Source: Calliopum simillimum
Lineage: Eukaryota > Arthropoda > Insecta > Diptera > Lauxaniidae
Assembly (NCBI GenBank): GCA_951812925.1
Contig: OX638368.1
Coordinates: 112,367,309-112,431,308, forward strand
Direction: 5' to 3'
Length of the DNA: 64,000 nt
Below, piece by piece: positions 47,280-59,069 of the stretch; the stretch's first letter is position 1, and each line of letters opens with the position of its first letter. A program made the translations under genes and the position numbers. The notes below the pieces were generated by a model that saw only the letters and a program-made list of their open reading frames with translations, did no database searches and was not told the origin of the DNA.

Positions 47280-48380
47280 GCGAATGCTATCACATCTCTT
47301 GGTCTTTTGCGGACATGATATGCGCGCAAAGTTCTGGTTCGTTGTCTCTACAACAATTGACTGACTACAAGTGCGTGCCGAACGGTCAATGGACGACGGC
47401 CGACAAAACCAACAATCAACAAGGTATGCGCTGTTGAGTCAGGCACTCAGCCAGCCAACTAAGCAAGCAAGTCAGGTTCTTCAGCTTGCTCGTAATGCGG
47501 AACGAACACATGAAGTGTAGAAAAAAAGCGTGCAGTAAAAATGAGGCACAAACTTAATTTACGATTGCTGCTGAAAGAATGCTGCAGAGAAGGTAACATG
47601 TTGCAAGGTTCTAATTAAGTTTGAGAGAAATTCAGTTATAGAGAGAGAGATACAAAGACAGAGAGAGAGAGAGAGAGTTTTAGCGCAAATGATCAAGCAG
47701 AGAAATTAGAAATTTTGTGTAGACTTTTTTTCTCGGGAAAAGTTTGAGAGAAAGCAGTCTGCATGAGAAAATTCTACACTTAACGCAGAAGCCAGCGCAA
47801 GCAAAAGTAACAAGTGGTCGGTCGTGTAGACAGCAGTGGCAAATTATTGCTTTGTTGTTGTTGTTGCTGTTCTTTAAATTTACATTTCTGCGTTAATTCT
47901 TTGCTTCCTTCTTTTGTGTGTTGTTTCTCTGGAACTTGTTTGCTTTCGTTGTTGTACCACGGCGGTGGTGTTGCCTATAAAGTTTGATGATGTACTACTT
48001 TGGCTGCGCCGCTGTTGCTGTTGTTTGTTGGCCACGACCATCAACAACATCATTGTGGTGTTGCCATTTCTTTGCTGCTTTTTTTCTCCACTTGTTATGC
48101 TTTTTCCTTACTGCTTTTTAACCAACGTTGCTGCTGCTGTTGAACATAACGATGATGATGATGATGATCATGTGAAGTTGCTCTTCTGGTTGCTGATGTT
48201 CTTCTGAACTTCTTACTCAATGTACTTTGGAGATTTGCAGCTTCAGAGTTTTGAAGTTACCAATAACAGCGCACCATCATCATCATCGCTGCCATCACTA
48301 TCATACGATGACTGAGATCGAGACTGTGCAGTCCAAAACTTAGCAAGAAGTCTTCTAACTTATATAACAACTCATTACCT
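47280..48380 (+). promoter_or_regulatory. candidate promoter and 5' region of a plus-strand gene
   Basis: GC-richer, non-repetitive DNA containing GAGAGAGAGAGAGAG (47662) and other GAGA-factor-type tracts, CTGCTGTTG runs, and GATGATGATGATGATGATCA with a later CATCATCATCATCG. Composition and motif content resemble fly developmental-gene promoters. No TATA box or initiator can be fixed. A divergent minus-strand promoter is equally possible. Confidence 0.35.
47389..47520 (+). other. short ORF, 43 codons (possible uORF)
   Basis: ATG at 47389 reads MDDGRQNQQSTRYALLSQAL through QPTKQASQVLQLARNAERTH to TAG at 47518. An AAG|GTATGC at ~47424 could be a donor inside it. A second ATG at 47541 in an AAAATG context opens MRHKLNLRLLLKECCRE before AAG|GTAACA. 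Both could be upstream ORFs in a 5' UTR. Function unknown. Confidence 0.25.
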
Positions 48381-48953
48381 TGGTAAAAGACTTTAGTTCT
48401 ACGGCGACCTTACAACGGTCAAGTTCTTGGAGTTTTTTTCTGTGGTCTGTTTATTGTTGCAGTGGCAGTTTTTTTTTAACTGCATTTTCTGAGTATAAAG
48501 TTGATTTTGATTGAGAAACAAAAATAATAAAGAAAAAATTCAAATCGGTAGCAAAAGTTAAAATTTTTGTCGCGTATAGTGTTCGAGTTTTAATGAAAAT
48601 TTTTTAAGAAAAATTTAAAAACTTTTGCAAGTTTTCTCCACTGCGTTTGCTGTTTCAAGCGTGTATTTTTTAACGTTTTCGCAGGACGTACTACTTATGA
48701 AAAAGGTCAGTGAACAGCAAAGTTGCTTTTTGTTGTATCGTGTAGTAGAAAGAAAAAAAACGTGCCTAACTTTGCTTGTCATTTAAGCCAACAAAAAACG
48801 GCATTGAAGTTTTTTAGGAATTTTTAAAAGTGTCACATAAAACAAAAATAACTATTATTGTGAACAAATTAAGTGTAGTAGAAACAATAAAAAAAAAAAA
48901 ATATCACAAATTATAAGCATAATATTTCTCTGAGGTGCGCTCTTAAGTCAAAG
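48381..48953 (+). other. candidate non-coding first exon
   Basis: This stretch ends at 48953 with AAG|GTAAGT, the best plus-strand 5' splice site I found in the window. No long ORF lies before it, as expected of a 5' UTR exon. Its 5' limit is not determined. Later exons were not found up to 64 kb. Confidence 0.35.
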
Positions 48954-49249
48954 GTAAGTTGTTGAAAATCGTAAAAAAATTCCAGTTCGGCACACTTTTG
49001 TATTGTGGAATTTTAAGACTTACAATAGAAAATATTTTACAAATAGGTTTTTTATAGCAAAGATAGTAAAAGTGAAAGACAATATTTTTCGAGCTTTTCA
49101 AAAAATTTTAAATTAAGCTCAAATTCTTGTGAGAAAATGAATTATTTTTTATAAATTACCTCTTTAAGTCATAACTGAAATATGTATTTTAACTATTTTG
49201 TAATGATTCAAATATTTCTTGTTAAATCATGTGAGTATGTAAGCATAAA

Positions 49250-50450
49250 TTTTGCACCAATGAAGACAAAAATTAGTTCTTTACTGTGAGTAGGCAAGCC
49301 AAAATTCTTTTAATTCTCTTGGTAGTGAACAATCTGAAAAACTTGTTACGAATCATAAAGGCACAATGTGTCGAACTAAAAAAAAGTTATTTCTACAGCA
49401 GTCTTTTAGAGTAATGAAACAAACAAGTGCACACTATTCTAATGTAAAGTTATAAATCATTCAACTGAACACCTGAGTGTTTATTAAAAACAATCTCTCC
49501 TCAGCAATGCATTGATATTGCAAAAAAAAAATTTGTTACGAATCATAAAAGCACAATGTGCGGAAGTAGAAAACTGCTCTCTTCAGCAGTCCTTGAAATG
49601 GCATGTCTATATTTGTTTTGAAATTTTTCTATGATAAATTATGCTCCATTTAACTGAGCCTCTGATTTTAATATGAAGCATGCTCTTCTCTACAAGCTAT
49701 TTCTGTCATTAGTTTGAAGTAAAAAAACGAATTCTTGAAATGGAACGCTCATATTTGGTTTTGAAGTTTTTTCTTAAGAATCAAGTACTATTTTTATGAA
49801 AAAAACATAAGCGATAATATGAAACAATTTTTCGCAGAAAACCATTGATATTGTACGCTTCAATATTCGAAACTCCAAAAAGTTGTTACGAATCATGAAA
49901 GCACATTTGTGCGGAAGTAGAAAAATTTTCTCTTCAGTAGTCTTTGTCTTGTAATTTTTCGTAAGAATATTGTTCTCAATAAAACTGAGCCCCTGAGTGT
50001 AAATATTATTAATTGTCACTGATATTGGCTTTTCATTTGGCTATTTACCAAAACTTTTAAAATTTTCATAGTAAACCAAAACTCGAAAAAGTTGTTACGA
50101 ATCATAAAATTAAAATGTACTAAAGTAAAGAAAAAAAAAAATATTTCTCCAGCAGTCCTTGAAATCAAACGCTTACGTACTGTTTTTTATGAAAAATTAT
50201 GCTATACTCAACCGAACCCCTGAGTGACAATGTGAAACATTCTCTTTTCAGCAAGGCATAGATATTGAGATTTTATTTTCAGTTTCGCTGGTTATCAAAA
50301 ACGCGAAAAAGTTGTTGCAAATCATAAAAGCACAATTTACGGAGTATAAAAAAAAGCCTCTTCAGCAGTCTTTAAGCCTGTTTTTTTTTTTTTTTTTTTT
50401 TTTTTTTGATTTATGATAATAAAATTTTTCGTTTTGAAATAGATACAGAA
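49250..50450. repeat. ~175-215-bp degenerate tandem repeat
   Basis: GTTACGAATCATAAA(A/G)GCACA occurs at about 49347, 49535, 49885 (a missing copy between), 50095 (diverged) and 50313. Each is followed by a CTCTTCAGCAGTCYTTGAAAT-type segment and AACTGAGCCCCTGAGTG. ORFs inside are repeat-derived. Confidence 0.8.
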
Positions 50451-50739
50451 TGTTCTCCTGGAAAATTTTGTTTCATTCAGCGCCTGTATAACATACAATA
50501 TAATGATGTGAAACATGCACAGTTCAGCAATTCATTGATGTTGATATATAACTTGTTCGGAGGTTTAGAAAACATATTCACACTATTCAAGAAAAAGTGG
50601 CCGGTAAATATCTATATATAAATAGGCAAACGAAATCGGTTTAGTCTCGATGTCTATGCTTTAATCTTAACACATTCGCCTGATTTTTGATTTTTTTTTT
50701 TTTGTAAGTTTGTGAGAAGGAACAGTGCTTAGGATTTCT

Positions 50740-50950
50740 TTTTTTTTAAGTGGGTGGTACCACGCCACTAAAAGGAAAAAACGCTATCGCGGTTAAGCCG
50801 CTGCACCGATTTTTATGAAATTTGGTATGGAAATAGGATTTGCAATAAGGATCGATAAGTTTAACATTATGTTTTAAAATGTGCGATGCCACAACCTTAA
50901 GTGGAATAAACGCACTTACGGCTTTGCCACAACCCTAAAGAGAAAACACA
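50740..50950. mobile_element. TE relic with GGTGGTACCACGCC
   Basis: GGGTGGTACCACGCCACTAA and CACCGATTTTTATGAAATTT are phrases of a fly repeat type also reflected in the modules at 25305-26137. No ends or ORF. Confidence 0.4.
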
Positions 50951-51057
50951 CAGATAAGAATTTGTTTGTGAGGTTAACAGTAGGGTGGTCTTTTTGAAAT
51001 CAAATTGAAATGGTCGAATTTTGGACAAAAGGCAAACTCTAGTTTTATTATTTATAT

Positions 51058-51305
51058 ATTAATACGCAAGACAAAAATTTGTCCTACCATTTTAACTATG
51101 TTAGAAATGGAGCACTACTTTGAATTATACATCATTAAAAAGGTATTTCTGTGCAGATGTGCACAAAGCAAAAATTATTTTAATATTTTGATATAAAAAC
51201 AAGTAAAATTAAATGCAAATTTTTCAATATTAATAACGACAAAATACGCGGTCACATAGAGCTGAAAAGAGAAAGACAAATAGCTGGCTGACACTGACTT
51301 CATGT
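51058..51305. repeat. dispersed repeat, copy 2 (partner 45355-45575)
   Basis: Matches copy 1 throughout, with a ~35-bp insertion (GCGGTCACATAGAGCTGAAA region) near its right end. Confidence 0.8.
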
Positions 51306-52800
51306 TTTTTCATGTTTCAAGTGAGAAAAACAAGCTCTCGTTAAAAATAATTTTCATCAAACATTTATTACTTGGGAAACAATAAGTTGTGAAATATTAT
51401 ATTAAATTGTTGAAATTGTATGGAGCATGTTTTTGTGTCAAACTAAGAGTCGCTTGAGAGCAAAACATGCAAATGTTATGTAAGAAAACTGTGATCAAGT
51501 TAGTCATTCTTTTTGAAAAACGATTTTATTAGATGACATTTTTCCTTTTATTTATATATTTTTAAACAACAAAAAAAAAAAAAAAAAAAATCACTAAGCC
51601 CTTGTCTTTTTATGTATGAAAAAAAGGACATTGGCAAATTCCTGTACAATGCGCTCTATTGGGTGCCACTTTTATTGCTTTTAAAGTGAGCTGGAAGTTT
51701 GTGCCTTAAGTCTTTCGTTTTGTAACACAACACATTTTAACATTAAACAACCCAACGCAGTCAGCTTTATTACTTAAAACTTAATAACACATAATAAATC
51801 AAGGAAAGAACTTACTTTTTTAAGTATTAAACTAAAACTCAAATAAAATAAAATGATAAGCAAAATTTCAAGTCTACAGAATATGTGTGAAAAAAATTCA
51901 AAATGAGAGGTAACCAGAGAAAAACATAATTGAATATTGAAACAAAAAAATTCTATACGTCTCGCTGTAAAAGATTGTTGCATAAAATGTTGTCCGCTTC
52001 CACAGACCTGGCAAACAGTGCGCTTTCATGACTTTAAATAGTGCGATTTGTATGACGTTTATGCCATAGGCGACAGCCAGAAATATGTAAAACATAAGCA
52101 AATGCAACAGCAAAAGAAAAACCAGAAAAAAAAAAAAAATCTTTATTTGAGTTTTCTTAACATGTTTTGCTTAAATAAATAAAAAATAAAACAACAACAA
52201 AATAATGAAAAAAAAAAAAAAATAATTGTTTGTGGTTTTTTCTTAACTTATGCGCTGCGCTGAAATGTCTATTATTAAAATTTCATAATGAAAATTTTTA
52301 AACTCTTGCGTTTGACATGTTGATTCTGGCGATGCTGGCCATGATGGTGTCAGGAAAGGTATAACTTTCAGTTTTTAAAGCCTCAAAGAGAATACGTCAA
52401 AATATCATGTTTTTTAAGCTGCTTCTTGCGGTAATCAATCACAGAAAGAGAACGCAAAGTTTACTTGCGTAAAGCACGCACTTTTGACATGGTACATAAA
52501 ACGGTTCGTAACTTAAGTCTTGTGTTCTGAAAGAGCACTGGGGTACATGTAGATGTACGTTGACGCTTTTTTTAGAGCACTTAACAGATTTTGGAGTAAA
52601 TTATTGACAAAACCCAAAAAGCGCAACTTATGCATTCGTTTACCAATGCAAATTGAGCAGGTTTGTTGCTTAAGTCTTTCGTTTTCTTTAAAACTAACTA
52701 TCATAATTTGCTCAAGGAGCAGTTTTTTTTTTCGTAGCAATTGTAAGTTTTAAGCATAAAGTAAACATTAATAGGCATATTTTTCGTTTAATGAAACATG
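51306..52800. other. no gene recognised
   Basis: Mixed AT-rich DNA. A 71-codon minus ORF (52113-51898) begins with a hydrophobic segment LLMFYIFLAVAYGINVIQIA and could encode a membrane helix, but it has no other support. Confidence 0.3.
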
Positions 52801-52809
52801 AGTGACTTG

Positions 52810-52985
52810 CTTGTATTAGACTGGTTCAGATTTGTATGGGAAAATTAAAGTTGCTCGGAATTTCGTTCCCAAGGCAAAAAAAAGGTACGCTTTGATGTAG
52901 GTAAGCACCATGTAAATTTCGGCTGTAACCTTATGGTCTTTCTAGGAGCTACAGGAGAGTACATACAAATCTCGTTTCATTTCAG
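52810..52985. mobile_element. repeat fragment joined to an RTE 3'-end relic
   Basis: AAAGTTGCTCGGAATTTCGT resembles AAAGTTGCTCGGAGTTTTAT at ~54385. From ~52925, TTATGGTCTTTCTAGGAGCT and ACAGGAGAGTACATACA are a diverged RTE 3' end. Confidence 0.55.
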
Positions 52986-53193
52986 AGAACTTTTGTTGAA
53001 CCTGAAACTATTTTGAAAACTGAAAAATGTTGCCAAAACTGGGGAATTTTCTTTTTTTTTTTTGCATTTAAAATTTAAATTGTTCAACGGTTTATATGAA
53101 TTCGGAGCTGCGAAATCCGAATCTGCAATTTATTTTTTCGTAAGGTTTTTAGTTCTAGAGATATTGTTCTTTCGAGGAAGAAACTTAGGATAC

Positions 53194-54352
53194 GATGTAA
53201 GGAAAGAGTGTCGGGTGAGAGCACCATTTTGTTTTCAACTTTTATCTTTTGACCAAATGTATATTATGCAGACATATAAGTTCCAATGGAAAGCTAGAGA
53301 CCTTAGCTGACTACCGGTGAAGAAAGTAAATTGATTTTGTCAGATGGGAAAATTATATCAAAAAAATAGTGAAGTGATAATTTTTGACAAAAAAAAATTT
53401 TTAGGTCGGTTGTGGGCACCCTTACAAAAACAGCTAAAAATGGGAAAATAAGAAATTAAACGCAATCACATGGAGAAGAAAGCAAAATTAAATTATTTTG
53501 GAAACATTGACTCACACAAATTTAACAAATTCTGCCCAAAGGCTTTAACAAAATCAGCGTCACCGAAAACCTCTGGATCGAATGGCATCATGCCTGTTGC
53601 CCTGAAACCAGGCTTGATTGTCTTCGGCGTCAATGCTAGATCAATTGTTTTAGAGACTAAGCCGGCTAGGTGACGTAATTTCTAGCCCTTGTTGACATTG
53701 CTCTTTTGCCAAGCATCATTGTGTTGTACCAATCCATTTCCGCCATCTGCTCCTCAGTTCAGTTGTCTGGAAACACAATACCGAGATTTTTTACAAAGTG
53801 GTAACAACCACACTTAATGAAAAGAACTTTTTTTCTGCGATATATTTAAAATGCCTATTGGTTCTTTCCTTTCTACAACATTTAAATTTGTTATGTTGAC
53901 ATCCTCGACGAAATTTCGGTAAATCACACGCATTAAATAAAAAAAGAGGTGTGTCCACAACCTACCCTATTGGGTGACAGCCACTTTGAAAAGCAATAAG
54001 CAAACTCTGTTGTGTGAACATTTTGATTGGATTCGGTTTTGAATCAAAAAATATAATAAATTTACTGCATTAATATAGATTGCATTCAGCTCTTCGATTG
54101 ATTCACTACGATTTATCGCACTTGGAAAATTATTGAAAAAAATTTTTGTGTTGACTTTCACTTTTTCAAAAATTGTTTTCTTCTCAGCACAAAGCAAATG
54201 CGTCTGTTTGCTCCGGTATATGCACAAAAACTTCATGCGTTCATAGAAGGCACTTAACATTTTTCAGAACAGCTGTATTTGTTTTCTTTTAAAAGTTACG
54301 GGGGAGTGCCCACACCCGACCCATGCCCGCAGGCGACACTAAGTATTCCCCT
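53194..54352 (-). mobile_element. pogo-like element, most complete copy
   Basis: The left end GAGTGTCGGGTGAGAGCACC and right end TGCCCACACCCGACCC, then a small insertion before ATTCCCCTT. A subterminal GGTCGGTTGTGGGCACCCTT at ~53403 repeats the end motif near the left end, and a diverged CCACAACCTACCC occurs at ~53955. Transposase remains lie between on the minus strand. About 1.16 kb, so it is already internally deleted relative to an autonomous pogo. Confidence 0.85.
53490..53770 (-). pseudogene. pogo-like transposase C-terminal relic
   Basis: On the minus strand the reading ATGMMPFDPEVFGDADFVKA continues with a FGQNLLNLCESMFPK end. Upstream are QMAEMDWYN-type and LGKRAMS-type fragments in shifted frames. 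The plus ORF at 53470-53673 is its shadow. Confidence 0.75.
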
Positions 54353-54760
54353 TCTTAAAGTAAAAAATTTATATGAAGAAAACTAAAGTTGCTCGGAGTT
54401 TTATTCCCAAAGCGCCAAAAGTTTCATTTTGGTGTACATTACGGAGAACATTAGATGGATTTAAATTTGATAAGAAAATAAAATTTTAGTATTTCATTAG
54501 AACCTTAAGTCCCAAACAGAAAACTACAAATAAATAAATTTTCGTTTAAAAACTACAATAAAAGCAATTTTAGCTTAAAAAGAAATAAGAAGATTTACAA
54601 TTCACATTTGGCGCCCAACGTAGGGCTACAATAGTGACATATGGCCAACAAACTTTCAAGCTGCGACACCGTGCGACGAAGCATGCGACCACAATATTTT
54701 CTTTAGATCATCGATGAATTTTTGAGGTATTTAGCTTTTTAACTATTGATGTTTAATACC
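54353..54760 (+). mobile_element. LTR retrotransposon remnant with primer-binding site
   Basis: TTTGGCGCCCAACGTAGGGC at 54607-54626 is the TGGCGCCCAACGTGGGGC-type primer-binding site found just after the 5' LTR of gypsy-group insect elements. The preceding A-rich ~200 bp with AATAAA-like hexamers would be the LTR end (TTACAATTCACA). No gag or pol reading follows. Confidence 0.5.
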
Positions 54761-56165
54761 TGCATAATGTTTGTCACTTTTTTGTTGACGCATATTCAAA
54801 ATCCGCAAAAAACTCTTTGAAATGTAACAAAATTCTAACAGCGGAGCTATGAGAGAATTAACTTACTAGGCAGCTTTAAGAGAGATTTCTGCATTCAGTA
54901 TCATCTTTTTGGGATCTATTTCTAAAAACTTGTAGAAACCCGAAGCATTAGCTGCTTTAGCAAAAGGCACTCTTAACTATTTGCAGCATGTTATTCAAAA
55001 AAATAAACCATTCAAGTTGTACACTATGCAACATTTTCTAATAATATGCAAACAAATCTATGCCCTGATGAACCTATTGAACTAACACATTTCCCCATAT
55101 CCGTTTACTGCAGCACAAATTTCAAATGTACCAGTTTTTTTTATATGGTGGCAATGAAAGCAAATAGACGCAACTGCGCATGCGAAGCTTCTAACTTACT
55201 AAACTAATTTTCATTAAAATGATGAGTTTTTCCTCCACGGCCGGCTAGACAGTGCCAAAGTTTGTGGCCCTAATTCTGCTTTTATAACCATAACTAATTT
55301 CATTTTCAACTATGCTTTAAGATGCAGTTTCTTTGTAAACTTTTGACTTGAAAAGGTACACACAGACACAACGCACATAGCCTTATGTGATATTACGCAA
55401 ACAGGTGTAAAATTCAATACTTAAAGAAGCAAAACCATTAAAAAAAAAAAAAAAAATCAAAAAGAAGAAGAAACAAATCAAGGTATCTTATGTTTATCTC
55501 AAAAGGTAACAAACAACAAACACAAAATGTTCTCAATATCGTAAACAAAATAGAAAAAAGATCCTTTTGCCAGATATGCGAACCGGCGATATTGCGAACT
55601 TGACCAAGTTGTGGCTGCTGCTGTTGGTAACAGAGCAGCAGCAGCATCAGCTTAAAGATTAGCAACACTTGTTCATTGTAGCCGCTGCTGTTGTTTTTGT
55701 TATTGTGCCTGTTGTTCAAGTGTATCTATTTATTGTTGTGGCCATTGTTGTTGTTCATCTTCTTCTTTACATTGCTGTTGCGATTGAGGTGTTGTACTTT
55801 TGATGGCTTTTTGATGTGTTGATGGTGATCAACATGATAATGACGAAGTAAAGGAATGCGGCTACTAATGATGAACTTCAAGAGAAAGAAAAAAAAAGGC
55901 CAACCCTATTTTTTTTTGTTGCATGTAAAAGTTAAAGTTTTTCCTATCTTGATTTTACTGTTTTTAATGTTAACATTATGCGTCTGCACATACGCGTTAG
56001 TTAATGTCCAGTGTCTATTTGGTTTAATGAAATCGAACATTTGTGCAAAAGTAATGTCATTTCGTTAGAAATGAAAAAATTTAGATCTGATTTCGCGAAA
56101 CATTTACTTGAAGATATAAAATCGGTGACATCAAGTTGAAAGAATAATATCTGTCAAATGATAAC
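54761..56165. other. no gene recognised; triplet-rich fly DNA
   Basis: Contains CTGCTGCTGTTGG, GAGCAGCAGCAGCATC and GTTGTTGTTC tracts at 55610-55765 and homopolymer A at 55438. ORFs here are triplet-repeat or low-complexity reads. Confidence 0.4.
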
Positions 56166-56169
56166 CTCC

Positions 56170-57119
56170 TGTCAACACAAAAGTTTCATTCAATAATTTT
56201 CCAAGTGTGATGAATCGAAGTAATCAATCGAAAGCTAAATGCAATTTATATTTATGCAGTAAATTTATTATATTTTGTGATTCAAAACCGAATGCAACCA
56301 AAGTGTTCACACAACACAATTTCTTTATTGCTTTTCAAAGTGGCGGTCAAAGTCGGTTGTGTGCCCCGAATTGGTTTGGGTGTGGGCACCCCTCTTTTTT
56401 TATTTAAAATGTGTAATTTACTGAAATATCATGGTGGATGTCAACATAACAAATTTTAATGGTGTTCTTATCCCTTTTTACGCTTTTTTTTTAGTGGAAA
56501 CGAAAGAGCCAATTACCTCTTTAAAGATGTTGCAAAAACAAAATTGCTTTCATTAAGTATGGGTGGTAAGGTGGCAAACGACTTTGTAAGAAATCTTTGT
56601 ATTGAGTTTCCAGACAAGTGAACCGAGGTGCAGAAGGCGGAAATGGATTGGTACAAAAAACAATCATGCTTGGCAAAAGAGCAATGTCAAAAACGGTTAA
56701 AAATTACGTTACCTGTTTCAGGGCAACAGGCATGATGCCATTCGATCCAGACGTTTTCATTGACGCTGATTTTGTTGAAGCCGTTGAGCAAAATTTGTGA
56801 AATTCATGATATTCCAATATAAATTAATTTTGCTTTCTTCTCTAGTTGATTGCGTTAAATTTCATATTTTCTTATTTTTAGCCGATTTTTTAAGGGTGCT
56901 CACAACCGATCCAAAAAATTTTTTTTTTGTCAATAATGATCACTTCACTATTTTTTTGATATAATTTTTTCAACTGACGAAATAAATTTACCTTTTTTCA
57001 CATGTAGACATCTAAGGTCTCTAGCTTTCCATTGATATTTATATGTCTGCACAATAAACATCTGGTCAAAAGTTATTAGTCGAAAACAAAAAGGTGCCCA
57101 CAACGACACTATTCCCCTA
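56170..57119 (+). mobile_element. pogo-like element, left-truncated copy
   Basis: Right end GTGCCCACAACGACACTATTCCCCTA; internal TTTGGGTGTGGGCACCCC at ~56378 and GGGTGCTCACAACCGATCC at ~56894. Body as in 35310-36215. The transposase relic (56618-56810) reads ACFRATGMMPFDPDVFIDADF in shifting frames with stops. Confidence 0.8.
56618..56812 (+). pseudogene. pogo-like transposase C-terminal relic
   Basis: QKAEMDWYKKQSCLAKEQ-type sequence is followed by FRATGMMPFDPDVFIDADFV and EAVEQNL before TGA. It lacks the catalytic DDE part and has no upstream open frame. Confidence 0.75.
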
Positions 57120-57194
57120 TATTCAGTTTTTTCGACTTATATCGTTTTGTTTTATTAAAAAACTTTGTCGAATCGCAACGCAACGGAAATTGTA

Positions 57195-57557
57195 GTCATG
57201 TCCTTTTTTGTATTGCATTGCTCCGAATTATATAACAAACTCTTTAGCACAATTGGCTAAGAAACCTTTTGAAATTTTTGTGCTAAATTTGAGATTCAAA
57301 TTAAATTTGTTGGAATTTATTAATAAAAAAAAAATAAAAATTTGCCTTTTTCTGGTCCGAATGTAATACATAGGGAGACAATTGGCCTTGTTCCGGTTCG
57401 AATGTTATGCATAAGGAGACAATTGGTTACGCCTAATGACAAACAATGTAAAACGTAAATAGAATTTTATATGTAATGGGACTAGAATTTGGACTAGACG
57501 GTTTCTTTCATGGAGTAGTTTGCAAACTATTTTTGGAATAGTTTGGGGCCCTGCAGG
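57195..57557 (-). mobile_element. TACCCTGCAGG-family fragment
   Basis: Complement of the left third of 44305-45035, including the tRNA-like head (B-box lost), ending at GGGGCCCTGCAGGGTA. Confidence 0.8.
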
Positions 57558-58700
57558 GTACTGATACTAGCTTAAATACATTCAAATATAAAGCTCATTA
57601 AAATGGCTAAACAAAGTTAAAACTAAAACTTAATATCCGAACAGAACTCGATTGTAAGAAAAGGTCAATATTTTCATACGAATTCCGCTAAAAAGTAAAA
57701 TTATAATTATTAACAAATGACAAGGCAAATTAATGCCACATAAATTTTGATCTTTACGCTTTTTTCATCTGGTATTATTGAATATATTTAGGTGAAAGTT
57801 ATGATTTTTTCGCATCATAAATAAATTTTGAGTTTTTTTTTTTTTTGTTCATATTACAATAAAGACATACGCACAACAATAAAGAATGTAAGAAAGGGAA
57901 TTGTAAACAAAAAAAAACAAAAATTCTTAACGAAAGTTCTTACTGGGTAAAAGCGTTGGTCAGAGTATGACAGTAATTTATGTACTTCAAAAGTAAGGCG
58001 ACCGCAAATAATGACGCACCGTATATTTTTATTTAACATTTGACATTTTTTGTGTATTGCAAAAATATTTCTAGTTTAATATGGCATGAGCGTGGGATCT
58101 GTAAATGAGTTTCATCAAGTTTTAACTTTCATAGTACTTTATGCAAAATTATTGTAACTAGCAATAATAGATAAGAAACTAAAATTTATTGTGTGCTAAA
58201 TCTGTTTTTTTATTTTTTATTTTATTTAATTATTTATTTTTTTTCTATTATTTTCTCTTACCGTGCTTAAGCGGCCAGCAATTAAATATAATTTTCTTTT
58301 TAGTTCCCGAGCGAATAAAGCTAATTGCGTAAAAAGTTCATTTGTATATGTTATCAAACATAAATTATTGAGACCTAAAGTTTAATTATTGCATACATAC
58401 ATGACGTATGAGTATCATGCAATTATATAGCCATTTGAGCACCGTTAAACCAAACGGTCGTTTATTTATAAATAAATATACAACGCATTTAAGTGTTAAA
58501 AATATGTTTATTTCAATGTAAAGAATCAAAGTGACAAATTTGTATTTATATCAAGAACTCTCATAAAAGTCATGTTGTACGTATTCAATTAGTGACAATT
58601 TTCTTTAGAAGCTCATAAAATAAAAAAAATGTATGACATTGCAATTGCCATTAAGCGTCACTGCATACAACATTTGCATACAACATTTGCTATGTGACAG
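57558..58700. other. no gene recognised
   Basis: AT-rich. The minus ORF 57854-58039 has no motif. No repeats identified. Confidence 0.35.
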
Positions 58701-58705
58701 CACTT

Positions 58706-58954
58706 TTATGGCAGCTTAAGATGTCGGGTTTCAATTTTTACAAATTTTTCTTCTTTAGAAGTTTTAGTTGGCCTAATGACAAATGTTGGAAAATTTGTAA
58801 TGTTTAATGAAATGCAACACGGCAATAACTCGTTAAGCATTTCAGATGTGTGATTGACATTAAACGTTTTATTGAGTGGATTAGAAAAGTTGTCTTTGAA
58901 GAGCTCAGACTGAGAGAAAGAGCAATTAATGGCAAATAAGGAGGACAATATCAT
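58706..58954 (-). CDS. 82-codon ORF of unknown function (possible exon or small secreted protein)
   Basis: From ATG at 58952-58954 the ORF begins MILSSLFAINCSFSQS, which could be a short signal peptide or an intron read-through, because TTGCTCTTTCTCTCAG just after it is also a good splice acceptor (AG at ~58908). The following SELFKDNFSNPLNKTFNVNH and LNELLPCCISLNITNF through KIETRHLKLP has ordinary protein composition with two N-glycosylation sites. No family recognised. It lies outside identified TEs. Confidence 0.25.
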   Translation of the reverse strand: MILSSLFAINCSFSQSELFKDNFSNPLNKTFNVNHTSEMLNELLPCCISLNITNFPTFVIRPTKTSKEEKFVKIETRHLKLP

Positions 58955-59069
58955 TAATGATATTACTGAATAGAAGAAGCTGACTTTGATAGCAAATTGT
59001 ATAAAAACAAAATTAGATAAAGTGTTTCAAAAATTTTTATAATAAACAGCTATGTTTTCAGAAATAGCC

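Noticed and set aside
47914..48207. 97-codon plus ORF with CCC and DDDDD runs
   Set aside because: Produced by GTTGCTGCTG and GATGATGAT triplet tracts. It starts without ATG context and shows no domain.
51898..52113. 71-codon minus ORF with a hydrophobic N-terminus
   Set aside because: One membrane-like segment in AT-rich DNA is expected by chance. No splice signals or known motif.
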